Shown: positions 20,958-30,003 of the stretch, piece after piece
Layout: every line of letters starts with the position of its first letter
How positions within the stretch are numbered: position 1 is the stretch's first letter
Assembly: GCF_010731615.1 (NCBI RefSeq)
Contig: NZ_AP022618.1
Coordinates: 1,612,001-1,676,000 of the forward strand
Length of the DNA stretch: 64,000 nucleotides
DNA from: Mycolicibacterium insubricum
Lineage (GTDB): Bacteria > Actinomycetota > Actinomycetes > Mycobacteriales > Mycobacteriaceae
Direction: 5' to 3'
Translations under genes and position numbers: made by a program
Notes under the pieces: generated by a model
What the model was told of the DNA's origin: nothing
Seen by the model: the letters and a program-made list of their open reading frames with translations, nothing else
The model's database searches: none

Positions 20958-22408
20958 TTGGGATCGTCATTGCCCGCGGTGAACACCGGTGCCGGGGGTG
21001 GCGCGGGGTCCTCGGTGGTCGACGGCGCCGCCCCGGTGTTGAACGACGTGTAGGAGCCGTCCAGCCCGGATCCCGGGCCGGTGTAGTCATTGGCCAGCAC
21101 CACCTGCACCCGGCCGGCGGGGACCTTCGAGTCCGCGGCCACCGGCAGCCCGCCGAGTTCCTTGGCGACGGCCTCGGCGCCGAGATCGTCGGTGGCCTGG
21201 GCCAGCACCTGCGAATGCTCGGCGCGGCCGCCCTCATGGTTGCCGACCGGCCCCTCGGTGAAACCCTTGCCGCTCAACACCGTCGACACCGCGCCGGCCA
21301 GCCCGTTGATGTCGGTGTCGTTGTACACCTCGACGGTGGTCTGCTCCGGCGAGTAGGCCACCTGCTCGGCCTTGCCGTCGGCCTGGTTGTGCAGCAGGCC
21401 GGTCACCCAGTCCTTGACCGCACTCGGGTCGACCCGGACCACGCTGTGCTCGCCGTCGTCGCTCCAGCCGGACTCGTCGAGCACCGGGATGGTGGCGAAC
21501 ACGACGTTGCCGCCCGCCAGGTTCTGCAGCTGGGTGATGAAGCTCATGATGTCCCAGCCCTCGGAAATCACCACCGACTTCTGCACGGCGTCCTGCAGCT
21601 TGCCCAGCGTCGTCGGGCTGGTCAGCGTCTTCCCGGAGATCACCTTGTGCGCCAGCGACGCCATCACCACCTGCTGGCGGACCACCCGGTCGAGGTCGCC
21701 GCGCGGCAGGTCGTGGCGCTGCCGGACAAAACTCAGCGCCTCCGGTCCGTTCAGCGTCTGCCAGCCGGCCGGGAAATCCGCGCCGGAAAACTCTTCGTAC
21801 ACCGCGTTTTTCAGGCAGACGTCGACGCCGCCGAGCGCGTCGGTGATCATCGCGAACCCGAGCAGGCCGATCTCTGCATAGTGGTCGACGGTCACCCCGG
21901 TCAGGTCGGCGACGGTCTTGATCAGCGCCTCGCGGCCGGCCTGCACGGCCCGTCGTTCGCCCTCCTCGGGGTCCATGTGCTGAACCTCGATGAGTTGCTT
22001 TGCGGTGTCCAGCTTCACGGTGCCGAACACGCCGTTGATCTTCATCTTGCCCAGGCCGGGCGCGGCCACGTAGGTGTCGCGCGGGATGGAGATCGCCGTC
22101 GCCGACTGCCCGTTGTTCGGAATGCGGACCAAGATGATGGTGTCGGTGTTGGTGGACACGTCGTCACCGGCGCGCAGCATCGCCAGTTCGTCCTCGGACA
22201 GCGGGTTGCCGTGCGCATCGGTGCGGCTGTCCATCCCGACCATCAGGATGTCGATGGCACCGTCGTCACCGCCACCGCCGAGCACCGCCGCGTTGAAATG
22301 CTTGATCCCGCTCTCGAACGAGCGGATATTGCTCCAGGCGATGCCGGTACCGGCGACGATGCTGACGGCCAGCAGCGCCACGAAGGCATGGAGAATCCGG
22401 TTCGGCAC
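20945..22408 (-). CDS. lcp1: LytR-CpsA-Psr family arabinogalactan–peptidoglycan ligase
   Basis: LCP proteins transfer lipid-linked polymers to peptidoglycan; the M. tuberculosis homologue Rv3267 (Lcp1) attaches arabinogalactan. The 487-aa protein has one N-terminal membrane segment (about 8-25), the LCP domain with DILMVGMDSRTD, SIPRDTYV and FVRQRHDLPRGDLDR, whose Arg and Asp residues bind the pyrophosphate, and a LytR_C domain (about 345-440). A proline-rich tail ends it. GTG at 22408 is preferred because it places the helix at the N-terminus; ATG at 22456 is an alternative. It is divergent from rmlD, which makes the rhamnose of the same linker. Confidence 0.92.
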   Translation of the reverse strand: MPNRILHAFVALLAVSIVAGTGIAWSNIRSFESGIKHFNAAVLGGGGDDGAIDILMVGMDSRTDAHGNPLSEDELAMLRAGDDVSTNTDTIILVRIPNNGQSATAISIPRDTYVAAPGLGKMKINGVFGTVKLDTAKQLIEVQHMDPEEGERRAVQAGREALIKTVADLTGVTVDHYAEIGLLGFAMITDALGGVDVCLKNAVYEEFSGADFPAGWQTLNGPEALSFVRQRHDLPRGDLDRVVRQQVVMASLAHKVISGKTLTSPTTLGKLQDAVQKSVVISEGWDIMSFITQLQNLAGGNVVFATIPVLDESGWSDDGEHSVVRVDPSAVKDWVTGLLHNQADGKAEQVAYSPEQTTVEVYNDTDINGLAGAVSTVLSGKGFTEGPVGNHEGGRAEHSQVLAQATDDLGAEAVAKELGGLPVAADSKVPAGRVQVVLANDYTGPGSGLDGSYTSFNTGAAPSTTEDPAPPPAPVFTAGNDDPKCVN

Positions 22409-22477
22409 TCTGCACAGGTTACTGGTGGGGAACCCGGATCCCGGGTAGGCGGGCACCGGCGTGCCAGACTCGACGCC

Positions 22478-23323
22478 ATGTCACGGATTCTGGTCACCGG
22501 TGCCGCCGGTCAGGTCGGACGGGCGCTGCTGGCCGCCGCCGGCCCGGCCCGCGACGTGACCGGTTTCACCTCCGCGCAGTGGGACATCACCGACCCCGGC
22601 GCCGCGTCCGGGCGGCTGCGCGACGGGGACGTGCTGGTCAACTGCGCGGCCTACACCAACGTCGACGCCGCCGAGACCGACCCGGACACCGCCTTCGCGG
22701 TGAACGCCGCCGGGCCCGGGCATCTGGCCGGTGCCTGCGCGCTGGCCGGTGCCCGGCTGATCCACATCTCCACCGACTACGTGTTCGGCGGGGGGCCGCG
22801 GCCCCCCGCGCCCCATGAGCCCACCGACGCCACCGCGCCGATGCAGGTGTACGGCGCCGGCAAGCTGGCCGGGGAGACCGCCGTGCAGGCGGCGCTGCCG
22901 ACGGTGACCGTGGTGCGCACCGCGTGGGTGTACACCGGTCACCGCGGCGGCACGGACTTCGTCTCGGTGATGCGGGCCCGCGCCGAAGCCGGCGCGAAAG
23001 TGCAGGTCGTCGACGACCAGATCGGGTCGCCGACCTACGTGGCGGACCTGGTGGACGCGCTGTTGCACATCGTCGACGCCGGCGTCTCCGCCCCGATCGT
23101 GCACGCCGCCAACGCCGGTGCGGTCAGCCGCTGGGAGCAGGCCCGGGCGGTGTACACCGCATGCGGAGCCGACCCCGATCTCGTCGAGCCGGTGCCCGGC
23201 GCCGACTACCGGCGACCGGCGCCCCGCCCGTCGTATTCGGCGCTGGGCGCGCGCGAATCGACCGCTGCCGGCCTACCGCCGCTGCGGGATTGGCGCGCCG
23301 GGTTGGCGGCTGCGCTGCGGTGA
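22478..23323 (+). CDS. rmlD: dTDP-4-dehydrorhamnose reductase
   Basis: RmlD makes dTDP-L-rhamnose, the donor for the rhamnosyl residue of the arabinogalactan linker. The 281-aa SDR-fold protein has the NADPH loop GAAGQVG (8-14), the STDYVF segment with the catalytic Ser/Thr/Tyr area, YGAGKLAGE with the catalytic Tyr and Lys, and DQIGSPTYV. Its stop overlaps the wbbL start as GTGA, linking donor synthesis with the transferase. Confidence 0.95.
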   Translation: MSRILVTGAAGQVGRALLAAAGPARDVTGFTSAQWDITDPGAASGRLRDGDVLVNCAAYTNVDAAETDPDTAFAVNAAGPGHLAGACALAGARLIHISTDYVFGGGPRPPAPHEPTDATAPMQVYGAGKLAGETAVQAALPTVTVVRTAWVYTGHRGGTDFVSVMRARAEAGAKVQVVDDQIGSPTYVADLVDALLHIVDAGVSAPIVHAANAGAVSRWEQARAVYTACGADPDLVEPVPGADYRRPAPRPSYSALGARESTAAGLPPLRDWRAGLAAALR

Positions 23324-24231
23324 CCGATTACCCTCTAGCGGTGGCCGATGAACTGCCCGTGGTGACGGTGACGTACTCACCCGGTGAACACCTGGAGCGG
23401 TTCCTGTCGTCGTTGACGGTCGCCACCGACCTGCCCACCTCCGTGGTCATCGCCGACAATGGGTCCACCGACGGTGCCCCGGAACGCGCCGTGGAGCGCT
23501 ACCCCAACACCCGGCTGCTGTCCACCGGCGGCAACCTCGGCTACGGCACCGCCGTCAACCGCGGCGTCGCGGAGTTCGGCGGGTCGGCCTCGGAGTTCAT
23601 CGTGATCGCCAACCCGGATGTGGTGTGGAGCCCGGGCAGTATCGATGCCCTGTTGGAGGTCGCCCGGCGCTGGCCGCGCGCCGGTGCCGTCGGACCGCTG
23701 ATCCGCGACCCCGACGGGTCGGTCTACCCGTCGGCGCGGCAGTTGCCGTCGGTGATTCGCGGCGGCATGCACGCCGTGGTCGGGCCGTTCTGGAAGACCA
23801 ACCCGTGGACGGCGTCCTACCGCCAGGACCACCAGGAACCCAGCGAACGCGCGGTGGGCTGGCTGTCCGGGTCGTGTCTGCTGGTGCGCCGCACCGCGTT
23901 CGCCGAGATCGGCGGCTTCGACGAGCGCTACTTCATGTACATGGAGGACGTCGATCTCGGTGACCGGCTGGGCCGCGCCGGCTGGCAGAACGTGTACGCG
24001 CCGTCGGCGGAGATCCTGCACGCCAAGGGACACTCCACCGGCCGGGACCCGGCCCGCAACCTCGCCGCGCACCATCGGAGCACGTGGACGTATCTGTCGG
24101 ATCGGCACACCGGAGCGGCGCGAGCACCGTTACGTTGGGCCATGCGCGGTGCATTGGCGGTGCGATCGGGTCTGGTCGTGGCGAAGTCCCGGCGCGAGCA
24201 GAAGCGGGAAATGCGGAGGGGATCGCGGTGA
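23320..24231 (+). CDS. wbbL: Rhamnosyltransferase WbbL
   Basis: WbbL is the essential GT2 transferase that adds L-rhamnose to decaprenyl-PP-GlcNAc to build the arabinogalactan linker. The 303-aa chain has VVTVTYSPGEHLERFLSSL, VIADNGSTDG for the nucleotide sugar, the NPDVVWSPGS acidic motif, GWLSGSCLLVRR and YFMYMEDVDLGDRL. GTG at 23320, overlapping the rmlD stop, is chosen because VTD matches the start of the M. tuberculosis protein; GTG at 23341 is possible. Its stop in turn overlaps manC as GTGA. Confidence 0.94.
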   Translation: MTDYPLAVADELPVVTVTYSPGEHLERFLSSLTVATDLPTSVVIADNGSTDGAPERAVERYPNTRLLSTGGNLGYGTAVNRGVAEFGGSASEFIVIANPDVVWSPGSIDALLEVARRWPRAGAVGPLIRDPDGSVYPSARQLPSVIRGGMHAVVGPFWKTNPWTASYRQDHQEPSERAVGWLSGSCLLVRRTAFAEIGGFDERYFMYMEDVDLGDRLGRAGWQNVYAPSAEILHAKGHSTGRDPARNLAAHHRSTWTYLSDRHTGAARAPLRWAMRGALAVRSGLVVAKSRREQKREMRRGSR

Positions 24232-25313
24232 CCGAATTCGACCCGAAGAACGTCGACGCCGTCGTACTGGTCGGCGGCAAGGGCACCCGTCTGCGGCCGC
24301 TGACCCTGTCGGCGCCCAAGCCGATGCTCCCGACGGCCGGGCTGCCGTTCCTCACGCATCTGCTGTCGCGGATCGCCGCCGCCGGTATCGAGCATGTGGT
24401 CCTGGGCACCTCGTTCAAGTCCGAGGTGTTCGAGGAGGAGTTCGGCGACGGCTCGAAGCTGGGCCTGCAGATCGACTACGTCTTCGAACCCGAACCGCTG
24501 GGCACCGGCGGCGGCATCGCCAACGTGGCACCGAAGCTGCGCCACGACACCGTCGCGGTGTTCAACGGTGATGTGCTGTCCGGCGCCGACCTGGGTGAGC
24601 TGCTGACCTCGCACCACGACCGCGGCGCCGACGTCACCCTGCACCTGGTGCGGGTCGCCGATCCGCGGGCGTTCGGCTGCGTGCCCACCGACGCCGACGG
24701 CCGGGTGACCGCGTTCCTGGAGAAGACCCAGGATCCGCCGACCGACCAGATCAACGCCGGCTGCTACGTGTTCAGCCGCTCGGTCATCGACTCCATTCCG
24801 CGCGGCCGCGAAGTGTCGGTGGAGCGCGAGGTGTTTCCGCGGCTACTGACCGAGGGCGTCTCGGTGTACGGCTACGTCGACACCAGCTACTGGCGCGATA
24901 TGGGCACCCCGGAGGACTTCGTGCGCGGTTCCTCGGATCTGGTCCGCGGCATCGCCCCGTCGCCCGCGCTCGGTGGTGCCCGCGGGGAATCCCTGGTACA
25001 CGACGGGGCCTCGGTCGCCCCGGGTGCGCTGCTCTACGGCGGCACCGTCGTCGGCCGGGGCGCCGAGATCGGCCCCGGTGTGCGGCTGGACGGTGCGGTC
25101 ATCTTCGACGGCGCCAAGATCGACGCCGGTGCGGTGGTGGAGCGGTCCATCATCGGCTACGGCGCCCGCATCGGCCCCCGCGCGCTGATCCGCGACGGCG
25201 TCATCGGTGACGGCGCCGATATCGGTGCGCGCTGCGAGCTGCTGCGCGGCGCGCGGGTCTGGCCGGGGGTCACCCTGCCCGACTGCGGCATCCGCTACTC
25301 CTCGGACGTGTAG
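24228..25313 (+). CDS. manC: Mannose-1-phosphate guanylyltransferase
   Basis: This enzyme makes GDP-mannose for phosphatidylinositol mannosides, lipomannan and glycoproteins. The 361-aa protein is the Rv3264c orthologue, annotated manB or manC in different sources. It has the nucleotidyltransferase motif VGGKGTRLRPLTLSAPKPML, GTGGGIANV and VFNGDVLSG (metal-binding Asp), then a C-terminal left-handed beta-helix with hexapeptide-like repeats (about 255-350). It is the third gene of the overlapping rmlD–wbbL–manC unit. Confidence 0.93.
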   Translation: MTEFDPKNVDAVVLVGGKGTRLRPLTLSAPKPMLPTAGLPFLTHLLSRIAAAGIEHVVLGTSFKSEVFEEEFGDGSKLGLQIDYVFEPEPLGTGGGIANVAPKLRHDTVAVFNGDVLSGADLGELLTSHHDRGADVTLHLVRVADPRAFGCVPTDADGRVTAFLEKTQDPPTDQINAGCYVFSRSVIDSIPRGREVSVEREVFPRLLTEGVSVYGYVDTSYWRDMGTPEDFVRGSSDLVRGIAPSPALGGARGESLVHDGASVAPGALLYGGTVVGRGAEIGPGVRLDGAVIFDGAKIDAGAVVERSIIGYGARIGPRALIRDGVIGDGADIGARCELLRGARVWPGVTLPDCGIRYSSDV

Positions 25314-25343
25314 CCCCACCCGCCCCTTTTGCCCCACCGGTGA

Positions 25344-25892
25344 TCAGCGGACCCTGCTGACCGCCCGGTCCACCAGGGCGGCCAACGCTTGATCGGTGCC
25401 CGACGGCAGCGCGTCGACGGGCCACCACCGCAGGTCCAGCGATTCGTCGCTGATCGCTATCTCGGCCCCGGCCCCGGCCGGCGCGTACGCGACGAACTGC
25501 AGGTCCAGATGCCGCGTCGGCACGCCCAGCGAACAGGTCAGCGCGTGCACGTGGATGGCCGCGAGCTCCGGTTCGATGCGCAGCCCTGCGATACCGGACT
25601 CCTCGACGCCCTCGCGCAGCGCGGCGGCGACGATATCGGTGTCCTCGGGTTCGCAGTGCCCGCCGAGCTGCACCCAGCGTCCGATCCGCGGGTGCAGGGT
25701 CAGCAGCGTGGCGGCCCCCGCGGGATCGAGCACGGCCACCGAGGCGGTGATGTGCCCCGGTTCGCAGGCCCGCCGGCAGGCATCCTCGCGGGCCAGCACG
25801 AATCCGAGCACCGCCTGGCGCAGTGTGTCCTGGTGGTGGTCGGGTGCGTCCCATTCGGCCAGCACCGAGATCACCGAATCGCGCAGGCTCAT
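25344..25892 (-). CDS. NUDIX hydrolase coupled to fbiB
   Basis: The 182-aa protein is a NUDIX hydrolase, a family that cleaves nucleoside diphosphate-linked compounds. The box is visible as [24 protein letters not shown] (GX5EX7REVxEExGU pattern, about residues 80-103). WVQLGG precedes it. The ATG overlaps the fbiB stop as ATGA, so it is the third gene of the fbiA–fbiB unit. The substrate is not known; clearance of a nucleotide-linked F420 intermediate is one possibility suggested only by context. Confidence 0.88.
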   Translation of the reverse strand: MSLRDSVISVLAEWDAPDHHQDTLRQAVLGFVLAREDACRRACEPGHITASVAVLDPAGAATLLTLHPRIGRWVQLGGHCEPEDTDIVAAALREGVEESGIAGLRIEPELAAIHVHALTCSLGVPTRHLDLQFVAYAPAGAGAEIAISDESLDLRWWPVDALPSGTDQALAALVDRAVSRVR

Positions 25893-27250
25893 CGCGTCAC
25901 CAGCAGGCCTTCGGTGACGACGGGATTCCGCGGCCCGGGCGGGTCCGCGTCGTCCGGGTGGTGTCCGATTGCTATGGCGCCCAAAGGTTCCCAATCCTGC
26001 GGCAGGTCCAGCACCTGGCGAACCAGGTCGGCGGCGAAGATGGTGGAGCCGATCCAGCAGCTGCCCACCCCGCGCACCGCCAGGCTCACCAGCAGTCCCT
26101 GCACGGCGGCGCCCACCGCGACGGTGAACATGGTGTGTTCGGCCGCGGTCCGCTGCGCGTCGGGGTAGCTGTGCGCGCCGTCGGGCACCATCACGGGGAT
26201 GACGACTTCGGGTGCGTCGTAGAGGATCTGGCCCTTGGCCAGGCGTCCTGAGACGGCGTCGGCCGCCAGCCCGTCGCCCGTCAGGTCGTCGCGCCAGGCG
26301 TCTTTCATCCGGTCCAGCAGGGCGATTCGGCGCTGCGCGTCGCGCAGCCAGACGAACCGCACCGGCCGGGTGTGGTGCGGAGCCGGCGCGGTGAGCGCCT
26401 CGGCCACCGACTCCTCGATGAGCGCGGGATCCACCGGCCGGTCGGCGAACCGGCGCACCGAGCGGCGCAGCAGCTGGGCCTGGCGGCGGCCGAGGTCGAT
26501 CGCCTCGGCGGCTCCCAGCCAGAACAGGTCGTCGGTGCCGGCGCGCAGCAGGTCGGCGCCGGTGGACCCGTCGTCGGGCAGCCGCAGACCGCGCACCACC
26601 GCAACCGGCACGCCGGTCAGCTTGCCCTTGACCAGATCGGCGGCCGCGGCGAGTTCGTCGGCGACGGCGACCTCGGTGACCACCAGGTCGTTGCCGTGCT
26701 CGTCGACCGCTCCGGCGTAGTGGTGCAGCACGGTCAGCCCGGCGGCGCCGATGGCGGCGTCGGTCTGGCCGGTGCGCCAGGCCCGGCCCATGGTGTCGGT
26801 AATGATGACGGCGACGTCGACGCCGAGCGCCTCTCGCAGCCGGGTCCGCAGCTCGGCCGCACTGGCATCGGGATTCGTCGGCAGCAGGGCCAGTTCGCCG
26901 CGGCTGACATTCGAGCCGTCCACCCCGGCGGCGGCCTGGATCAGGCCGAAGGAGTTCTCGGTGATCAGCGTGCGACCCTTGCGCGCCAGGACGCGCACCG
27001 CCTCCTGTTCGATCAGCTTGCGCCGCAGTTCATCCCGCTCCTCGGGATCGACGGGCGCGGCGACGATGCGGCCCTCGCACTTGGACACCACCTTGCTGGT
27101 GACGACCACGATGTCGCCGTCCTGCAGCCACGGTGCCGCGGCGGCGATCGCCGCGCCCAGATCGTCGCCGGGGCGGAACTCGGGCAGGCCGGGCACCGGC
27201 AGCAGGCGGATCTGCGCCGCCGCGCCGTGCTCGGTTCCCGGCTCGCTCAC
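25889..27250 (-). CDS. fbiB: F420 biosynthesis bifunctional protein FbiB
   Basis: FbiB reduces dehydro-F420-0 and adds gamma-linked glutamates to give F420-n. The 453-aa chain has an N-terminal CofE-like F420 gamma-glutamyl ligase domain (about 1-245; [49 protein letters not shown]) and a C-terminal FMN-binding nitroreductase domain (about 255-450; [23 protein letters not shown]). The GTG start overlaps fbiA as GTGA. Mycobacteria use F420 in many redox and detoxification reactions. Confidence 0.96.
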   Translation of the reverse strand: MSEPGTEHGAAAQIRLLPVPGLPEFRPGDDLGAAIAAAAPWLQDGDIVVVTSKVVSKCEGRIVAAPVDPEERDELRRKLIEQEAVRVLARKGRTLITENSFGLIQAAAGVDGSNVSRGELALLPTNPDASAAELRTRLREALGVDVAVIITDTMGRAWRTGQTDAAIGAAGLTVLHHYAGAVDEHGNDLVVTEVAVADELAAAADLVKGKLTGVPVAVVRGLRLPDDGSTGADLLRAGTDDLFWLGAAEAIDLGRRQAQLLRRSVRRFADRPVDPALIEESVAEALTAPAPHHTRPVRFVWLRDAQRRIALLDRMKDAWRDDLTGDGLAADAVSGRLAKGQILYDAPEVVIPVMVPDGAHSYPDAQRTAAEHTMFTVAVGAAVQGLLVSLAVRGVGSCWIGSTIFAADLVRQVLDLPQDWEPLGAIAIGHHPDDADPPGPRNPVVTEGLLVTR

Positions 27251-28239
27251 GGTGCGCGACCGGCGAGTTCGAGTCCGGCGGCGACCATCGCGGCGGTGGC
27301 CTCGGGATCGTGCATGAGCAACGGGATCTCGCGCACCGTCGCGCCCGGAATCTGGGCGGTATCGCCCGGTGCGATCAGCCAGCCGTCGAGGATCCCGGTG
27401 CCGGACCGGGCGCCGTAGTGGTTGCCGACGGCGTCGCTGGTGGACTCCACCCCGATCACGCTCAGGCATTCATCGGCCATGCCGCGCAACGGTTTCCCGC
27501 CGATGATGGGGGAGTAGCCGATCACCGGGGCCGGTGTGGACCGCAACGCCGCCCGGAGGCCGGGGACGGCGAGGATCGCCCCGATACTGACGACGGGATT
27601 AGACGGCGCGATGAAGACGACGTCGGCGCCGGCGATGGCATCGGCCACCCCGGGTCCCGCCTTCGCCGCTTCGGCGCCGACGAAGGCGAAGCTGTGGGTG
27701 GGCACCTGGGCCCGGTAGCGCACCCACCACTCCTGGAAATGGATGGCGCGCCGGTCGCCGGTCTGCGGGTCGGTGATCACCACGTGGGTCTCGCTGCGGT
27801 CGTCGCTGGCCGGCAGCAGCTCCGCGCCGGGATTCCACCGGTCGCACAGCGCCTTGGTGACCGCCGACAGCGGATAGCCGGCGCGCAGCATCTGGCTGCG
27901 CACCAGATGGGTGGCCAGGTCCCGGTCGCCGAGTCCGAACCAGTCCGGTTGCACGCCGTAGGCGGCGAGCTCCTCCTTGGCGTGCCAGGTCTCGTTGCGG
28001 TGTCCCCAACCCCGCTCGGAGTCGATGCCACCGCCGAGGGTGTACATGCAGGTGTCCAGATCCGGGCAGATCCGCACGCCGTGCATCCAGGCGTCGTCGC
28101 CGATGTTGACCACGGCGGTCAACTCGTGATCGCCGGACGGCGCCGCGCCGGGCGCGAACTGTCCGAGGCCCAGCAACCTCTGCACGCCCAGCAGGAACCG
28201 GGCGCCGCCGACGCCGCCGACCAAAACGGTGACCTTCAC
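27247..28239 (-). CDS. fbiA: Phospho-lactate/enolpyruvate transferase FbiA
   Basis: FbiA joins the activated 2-phospho-lactate or phosphoenolpyruvate-guanosine diphosphate to the deazaflavin Fo to form (dehydro-)F420-0. The 330-aa protein has the opening [46 protein letters not shown] and [12 protein letters not shown] typical of the CofD fold. The GTG at 28239 gives the family length (331 in M. tuberculosis). It starts the fbiA–fbiB–NUDIX unit and is divergent from whiB2 across a 305-bp gap. Confidence 0.96.
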   Translation of the reverse strand: MKVTVLVGGVGGARFLLGVQRLLGLGQFAPGAAPSGDHELTAVVNIGDDAWMHGVRICPDLDTCMYTLGGGIDSERGWGHRNETWHAKEELAAYGVQPDWFGLGDRDLATHLVRSQMLRAGYPLSAVTKALCDRWNPGAELLPASDDRSETHVVITDPQTGDRRAIHFQEWWVRYRAQVPTHSFAFVGAEAAKAGPGVADAIAGADVVFIAPSNPVVSIGAILAVPGLRAALRSTPAPVIGYSPIIGGKPLRGMADECLSVIGVESTSDAVGNHYGARSGTGILDGWLIAPGDTAQIPGATVREIPLLMHDPEATAAMVAAGLELAGRAP

Positions 28240-28544
28240 GTCCAAATACCCTAGGGCGTCGCCGTGTTTCGGCACTGACCGGCGTCGCAATACGGTCACG
28301 ACGGCGACACGCCGAGGTCTCGACGCGCCGAAATGTCGTAACGAAATGCTATGTGTCCTGCCCGAACCGCTTGACCTAGCCAGCTAACCCGTGTCTAATC
28401 ACACCAGTGTCATTTCCCGGTGGGTGGACCGGTTCCGGTGTCGCAGACCGAGATTCGATCACTTGTTCGAACGGTATGGCCACAGCAATATAGCGGGCGG
28501 CATCGTATTCACGACTAAGACGACAATGGTGAGGAGGCGGGTAG
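28240..28544. other. Intergenic region between fbiA and whiB2
   Basis: This 305-bp gap holds divergent regulatory DNA and no credible gene. On the plus strand a good promoter for whiB2 lies at 28371-28399. On the minus strand an AT-rich stretch next to the fbiA GTG (GGTATTTGGAC) suggests a short or absent leader. The part between about 28406 and 28529 would be the whiB2 untranslated leader and contains GTTCGAAC but no terminator-like stem that I can support. Confidence 0.6.
28371..28399 (+). promoter_or_regulatory. Promoter for whiB2
   Basis: TTGACC (28371-28376) and TCTAAT (28394-28399) are separated by 17 bp and form a sigma-A type promoter with the best spacing seen in this window. Transcription would start near 28406 and give a leader of about 140 nt before the whiB2 ATG. 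Directly after the -10 element, GTGTC/ACAC/GTGTCA short repeats could be a regulator site. Confidence 0.6.
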
Positions 28545-28907
28545 ATGTCCATTGAGCAGTTTCTCGGCGCAATTGCACGGACCAACCGCGTCGACATCGC
28601 ACCGACTCCGCTTGGACTGCCGGGCCTTCCGCCCCGGCCGCACCTGAGCCTTGTCCCCGATGCGATCGACGCCGGCCCCGAAGAGTTCGACAACCAGTGG
28701 CAGGAACGCGCCCTGTGCGCGCAGACCGACCCCGAGGCCTTCTTCCCGGAGAAGGGCGGCTCGACGCGAGAGGCCAAGCGAATCTGCCTGGGCTGCGAAG
28801 TCAAGGACTCCTGCCTGGAATATGCGCTCGCCAACGACGAGCGATTCGGCATCTGGGGTGGACTCTCCGAGCGGGAACGCCGCCGGCTCAAGCGCGGCAT
28901 CATCTAG
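28545..28907 (+). CDS. whiB2: WhiB-family Fe-S transcription regulator WhiB2
   Basis: WhiB2 (WhmD) is an essential actinobacterial regulator of septation and cell division that binds a [4Fe-4S] cluster and sigma-A. The 120-aa protein has the four cluster cysteines C58, C81, C84 and C90 (ALCAQTD, CLGCEVKDSC), the GIWGG turn (102-106) and the basic tail RERRRLKRG. The ATG is six bases after GAGGAGG. About 50 residues precede the core, longer than in M. tuberculosis WhiB2 and similar to the fast-grower WhmD. Confidence 0.96.
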   Translation: MSIEQFLGAIARTNRVDIAPTPLGLPGLPPRPHLSLVPDAIDAGPEEFDNQWQERALCAQTDPEAFFPEKGGSTREAKRICLGCEVKDSCLEYALANDERFGIWGGLSERERRRLKRGII

Positions 28908-28942
28908 CGGAACAGTCGACGCAACGCGACGCCGGTCGTCGC

Positions 28943-29419
28943 TCAGTCGTCCATCGTGGGGTCGATAACGGAGGGTTCGACTCCCAGGTGGGTGGCAACC
29001 TGGGCGACCAGGATCTCATGCAGTAGATCACCCAGTTCCATGGTGTCCTTGGCGCGGCGTTCGATTGGTTTGCGGAACAGCACGATCCGGGCGCGAGTGG
29101 CCTGCCCCCGCACGTCGACACCGGCCGGGATCAGCCGGGCCAGGGCGATCGGGCCGTCGGCGATGACCTCGGGTGGAAAATTCACATTCTCCGGATCCCG
29201 CGCCGATATCCGCGGAATCTCGTCGACGGCGACATCCAGCCCGGTCAACCGGGTGTGCCAGCGGCGCTCGATCGGTTCGTAAGCCTCCAGCACCGCCATG
29301 TCGAACCGCTCCGCGCGGCTGCGCCAGCCCGGCACCGTCGGCGGCAGCAGCGGACCCCGCAGCTCCCGTCCGTGCCGCGCGGCGGCCCGGGCGTCGCGCG
29401 GACCGCGGGGAGTCTTCAC
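28943..29419 (-). CDS. Zincin-like metallopeptidase-family protein (Rv3259-like)
   Basis: This 158-aa protein corresponds to the Rv3259 family, assigned to zincin-like metallopeptidases (DUF1025-type). It contains YEPIERRWHTRLTGLDVAVDEIP and near the C-terminus LLHEILVAQVATHLG. An HE pair is present but the next His comes nine residues after Glu and not in HExxH spacing, so zinc peptidase activity is doubtful. The GTG at 29419 is preferred over upstream starts, which lack family similarity. It is divergent from the DUF3499 gene and convergent with whiB2. Confidence 0.82.
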   Translation of the reverse strand: MKTPRGPRDARAAARHGRELRGPLLPPTVPGWRSRAERFDMAVLEAYEPIERRWHTRLTGLDVAVDEIPRISARDPENVNFPPEVIADGPIALARLIPAGVDVRGQATRARIVLFRKPIERRAKDTMELGDLLHEILVAQVATHLGVEPSVIDPTMDD

Positions 29420-29509
29420 GGCGGAAATCGTAACGGTTATACATCGGCGCGGCTGCGGTGCAGCGTGTCCCGTACCGTGCACGGCGTTCGGCAGGATAGC
29501 CTCACGGGC

Positions 29510-29932
29510 GTGAATGTTCCCCGTCGCTGCTGCCGGCCCGGGTGCCCCCATTACGCGGTGGCGACGCTGACGTTCGTCTATTCGGATTCCACCGCCGTCG
29601 TCGGACCGCTGGCCACCGTGTCCGAGCCGCATTCCTGGGATTTGTGCGTCAACCACGCCGGACGCATCACGGCGCCCCGTGGCTGGGATCTGGTCCGTCA
29701 CGCCGGACCGCTGCCCGCCAGCCCCGACGAGGACGACCTGGTGGCCCTGGCCGAGGCCGTCCGCGAGGGCGGCCAGGTCCGTTCCGCCGCGCCGCGCGCG
29801 GGTTTCGTCGAGCCCACCGGCGGATTCGGCTCGGCTCCCGGGGCGGTGCTCGCCGCACCCGCCGAACGGCCCACCACCGCCGGGCGCCGCCGGGGTCATC
29901 TGCGGGTGCTGCCCGATCCCGAAACCGACTGA
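29510..29932 (+). CDS. DUF3499-family protein (Rv3258c-like)
   Basis: The 140-aa product is a conserved actinobacterial protein of unknown function (DUF3499). It starts VPRRCCRPGCPHYAVATLTFVY and has HSWDLCVNHAGRITAPRGW, so three or four cysteines and two histidines could bind zinc or a metal cluster. The second half is low-complexity and ends in basic residues. GTG at 29510 is the start that puts the cysteine motif at the N-terminus. It lies 71 bp before manB as in other mycobacteria. Confidence 0.88.
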   Translation: MNVPRRCCRPGCPHYAVATLTFVYSDSTAVVGPLATVSEPHSWDLCVNHAGRITAPRGWDLVRHAGPLPASPDEDDLVALAEAVREGGQVRSAAPRAGFVEPTGGFGSAPGAVLAAPAERPTTAGRRRGHLRVLPDPETD

Positions 29933-30003
29933 GGACCGCCAAACCGCCGGACCGCAGCGACTAGGCTGGCAGGAATTGTTCGGCCGTCAGGAAGAGTGTC
30001 GTC

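Noticed and set aside
28452..28480. LexA/SOS box in the whiB2 leader
   Set aside because: GTTCGAAC is an unspaced palindrome; the mycobacterial SOS box needs TCGAAC and GTTCGA separated by four bases.
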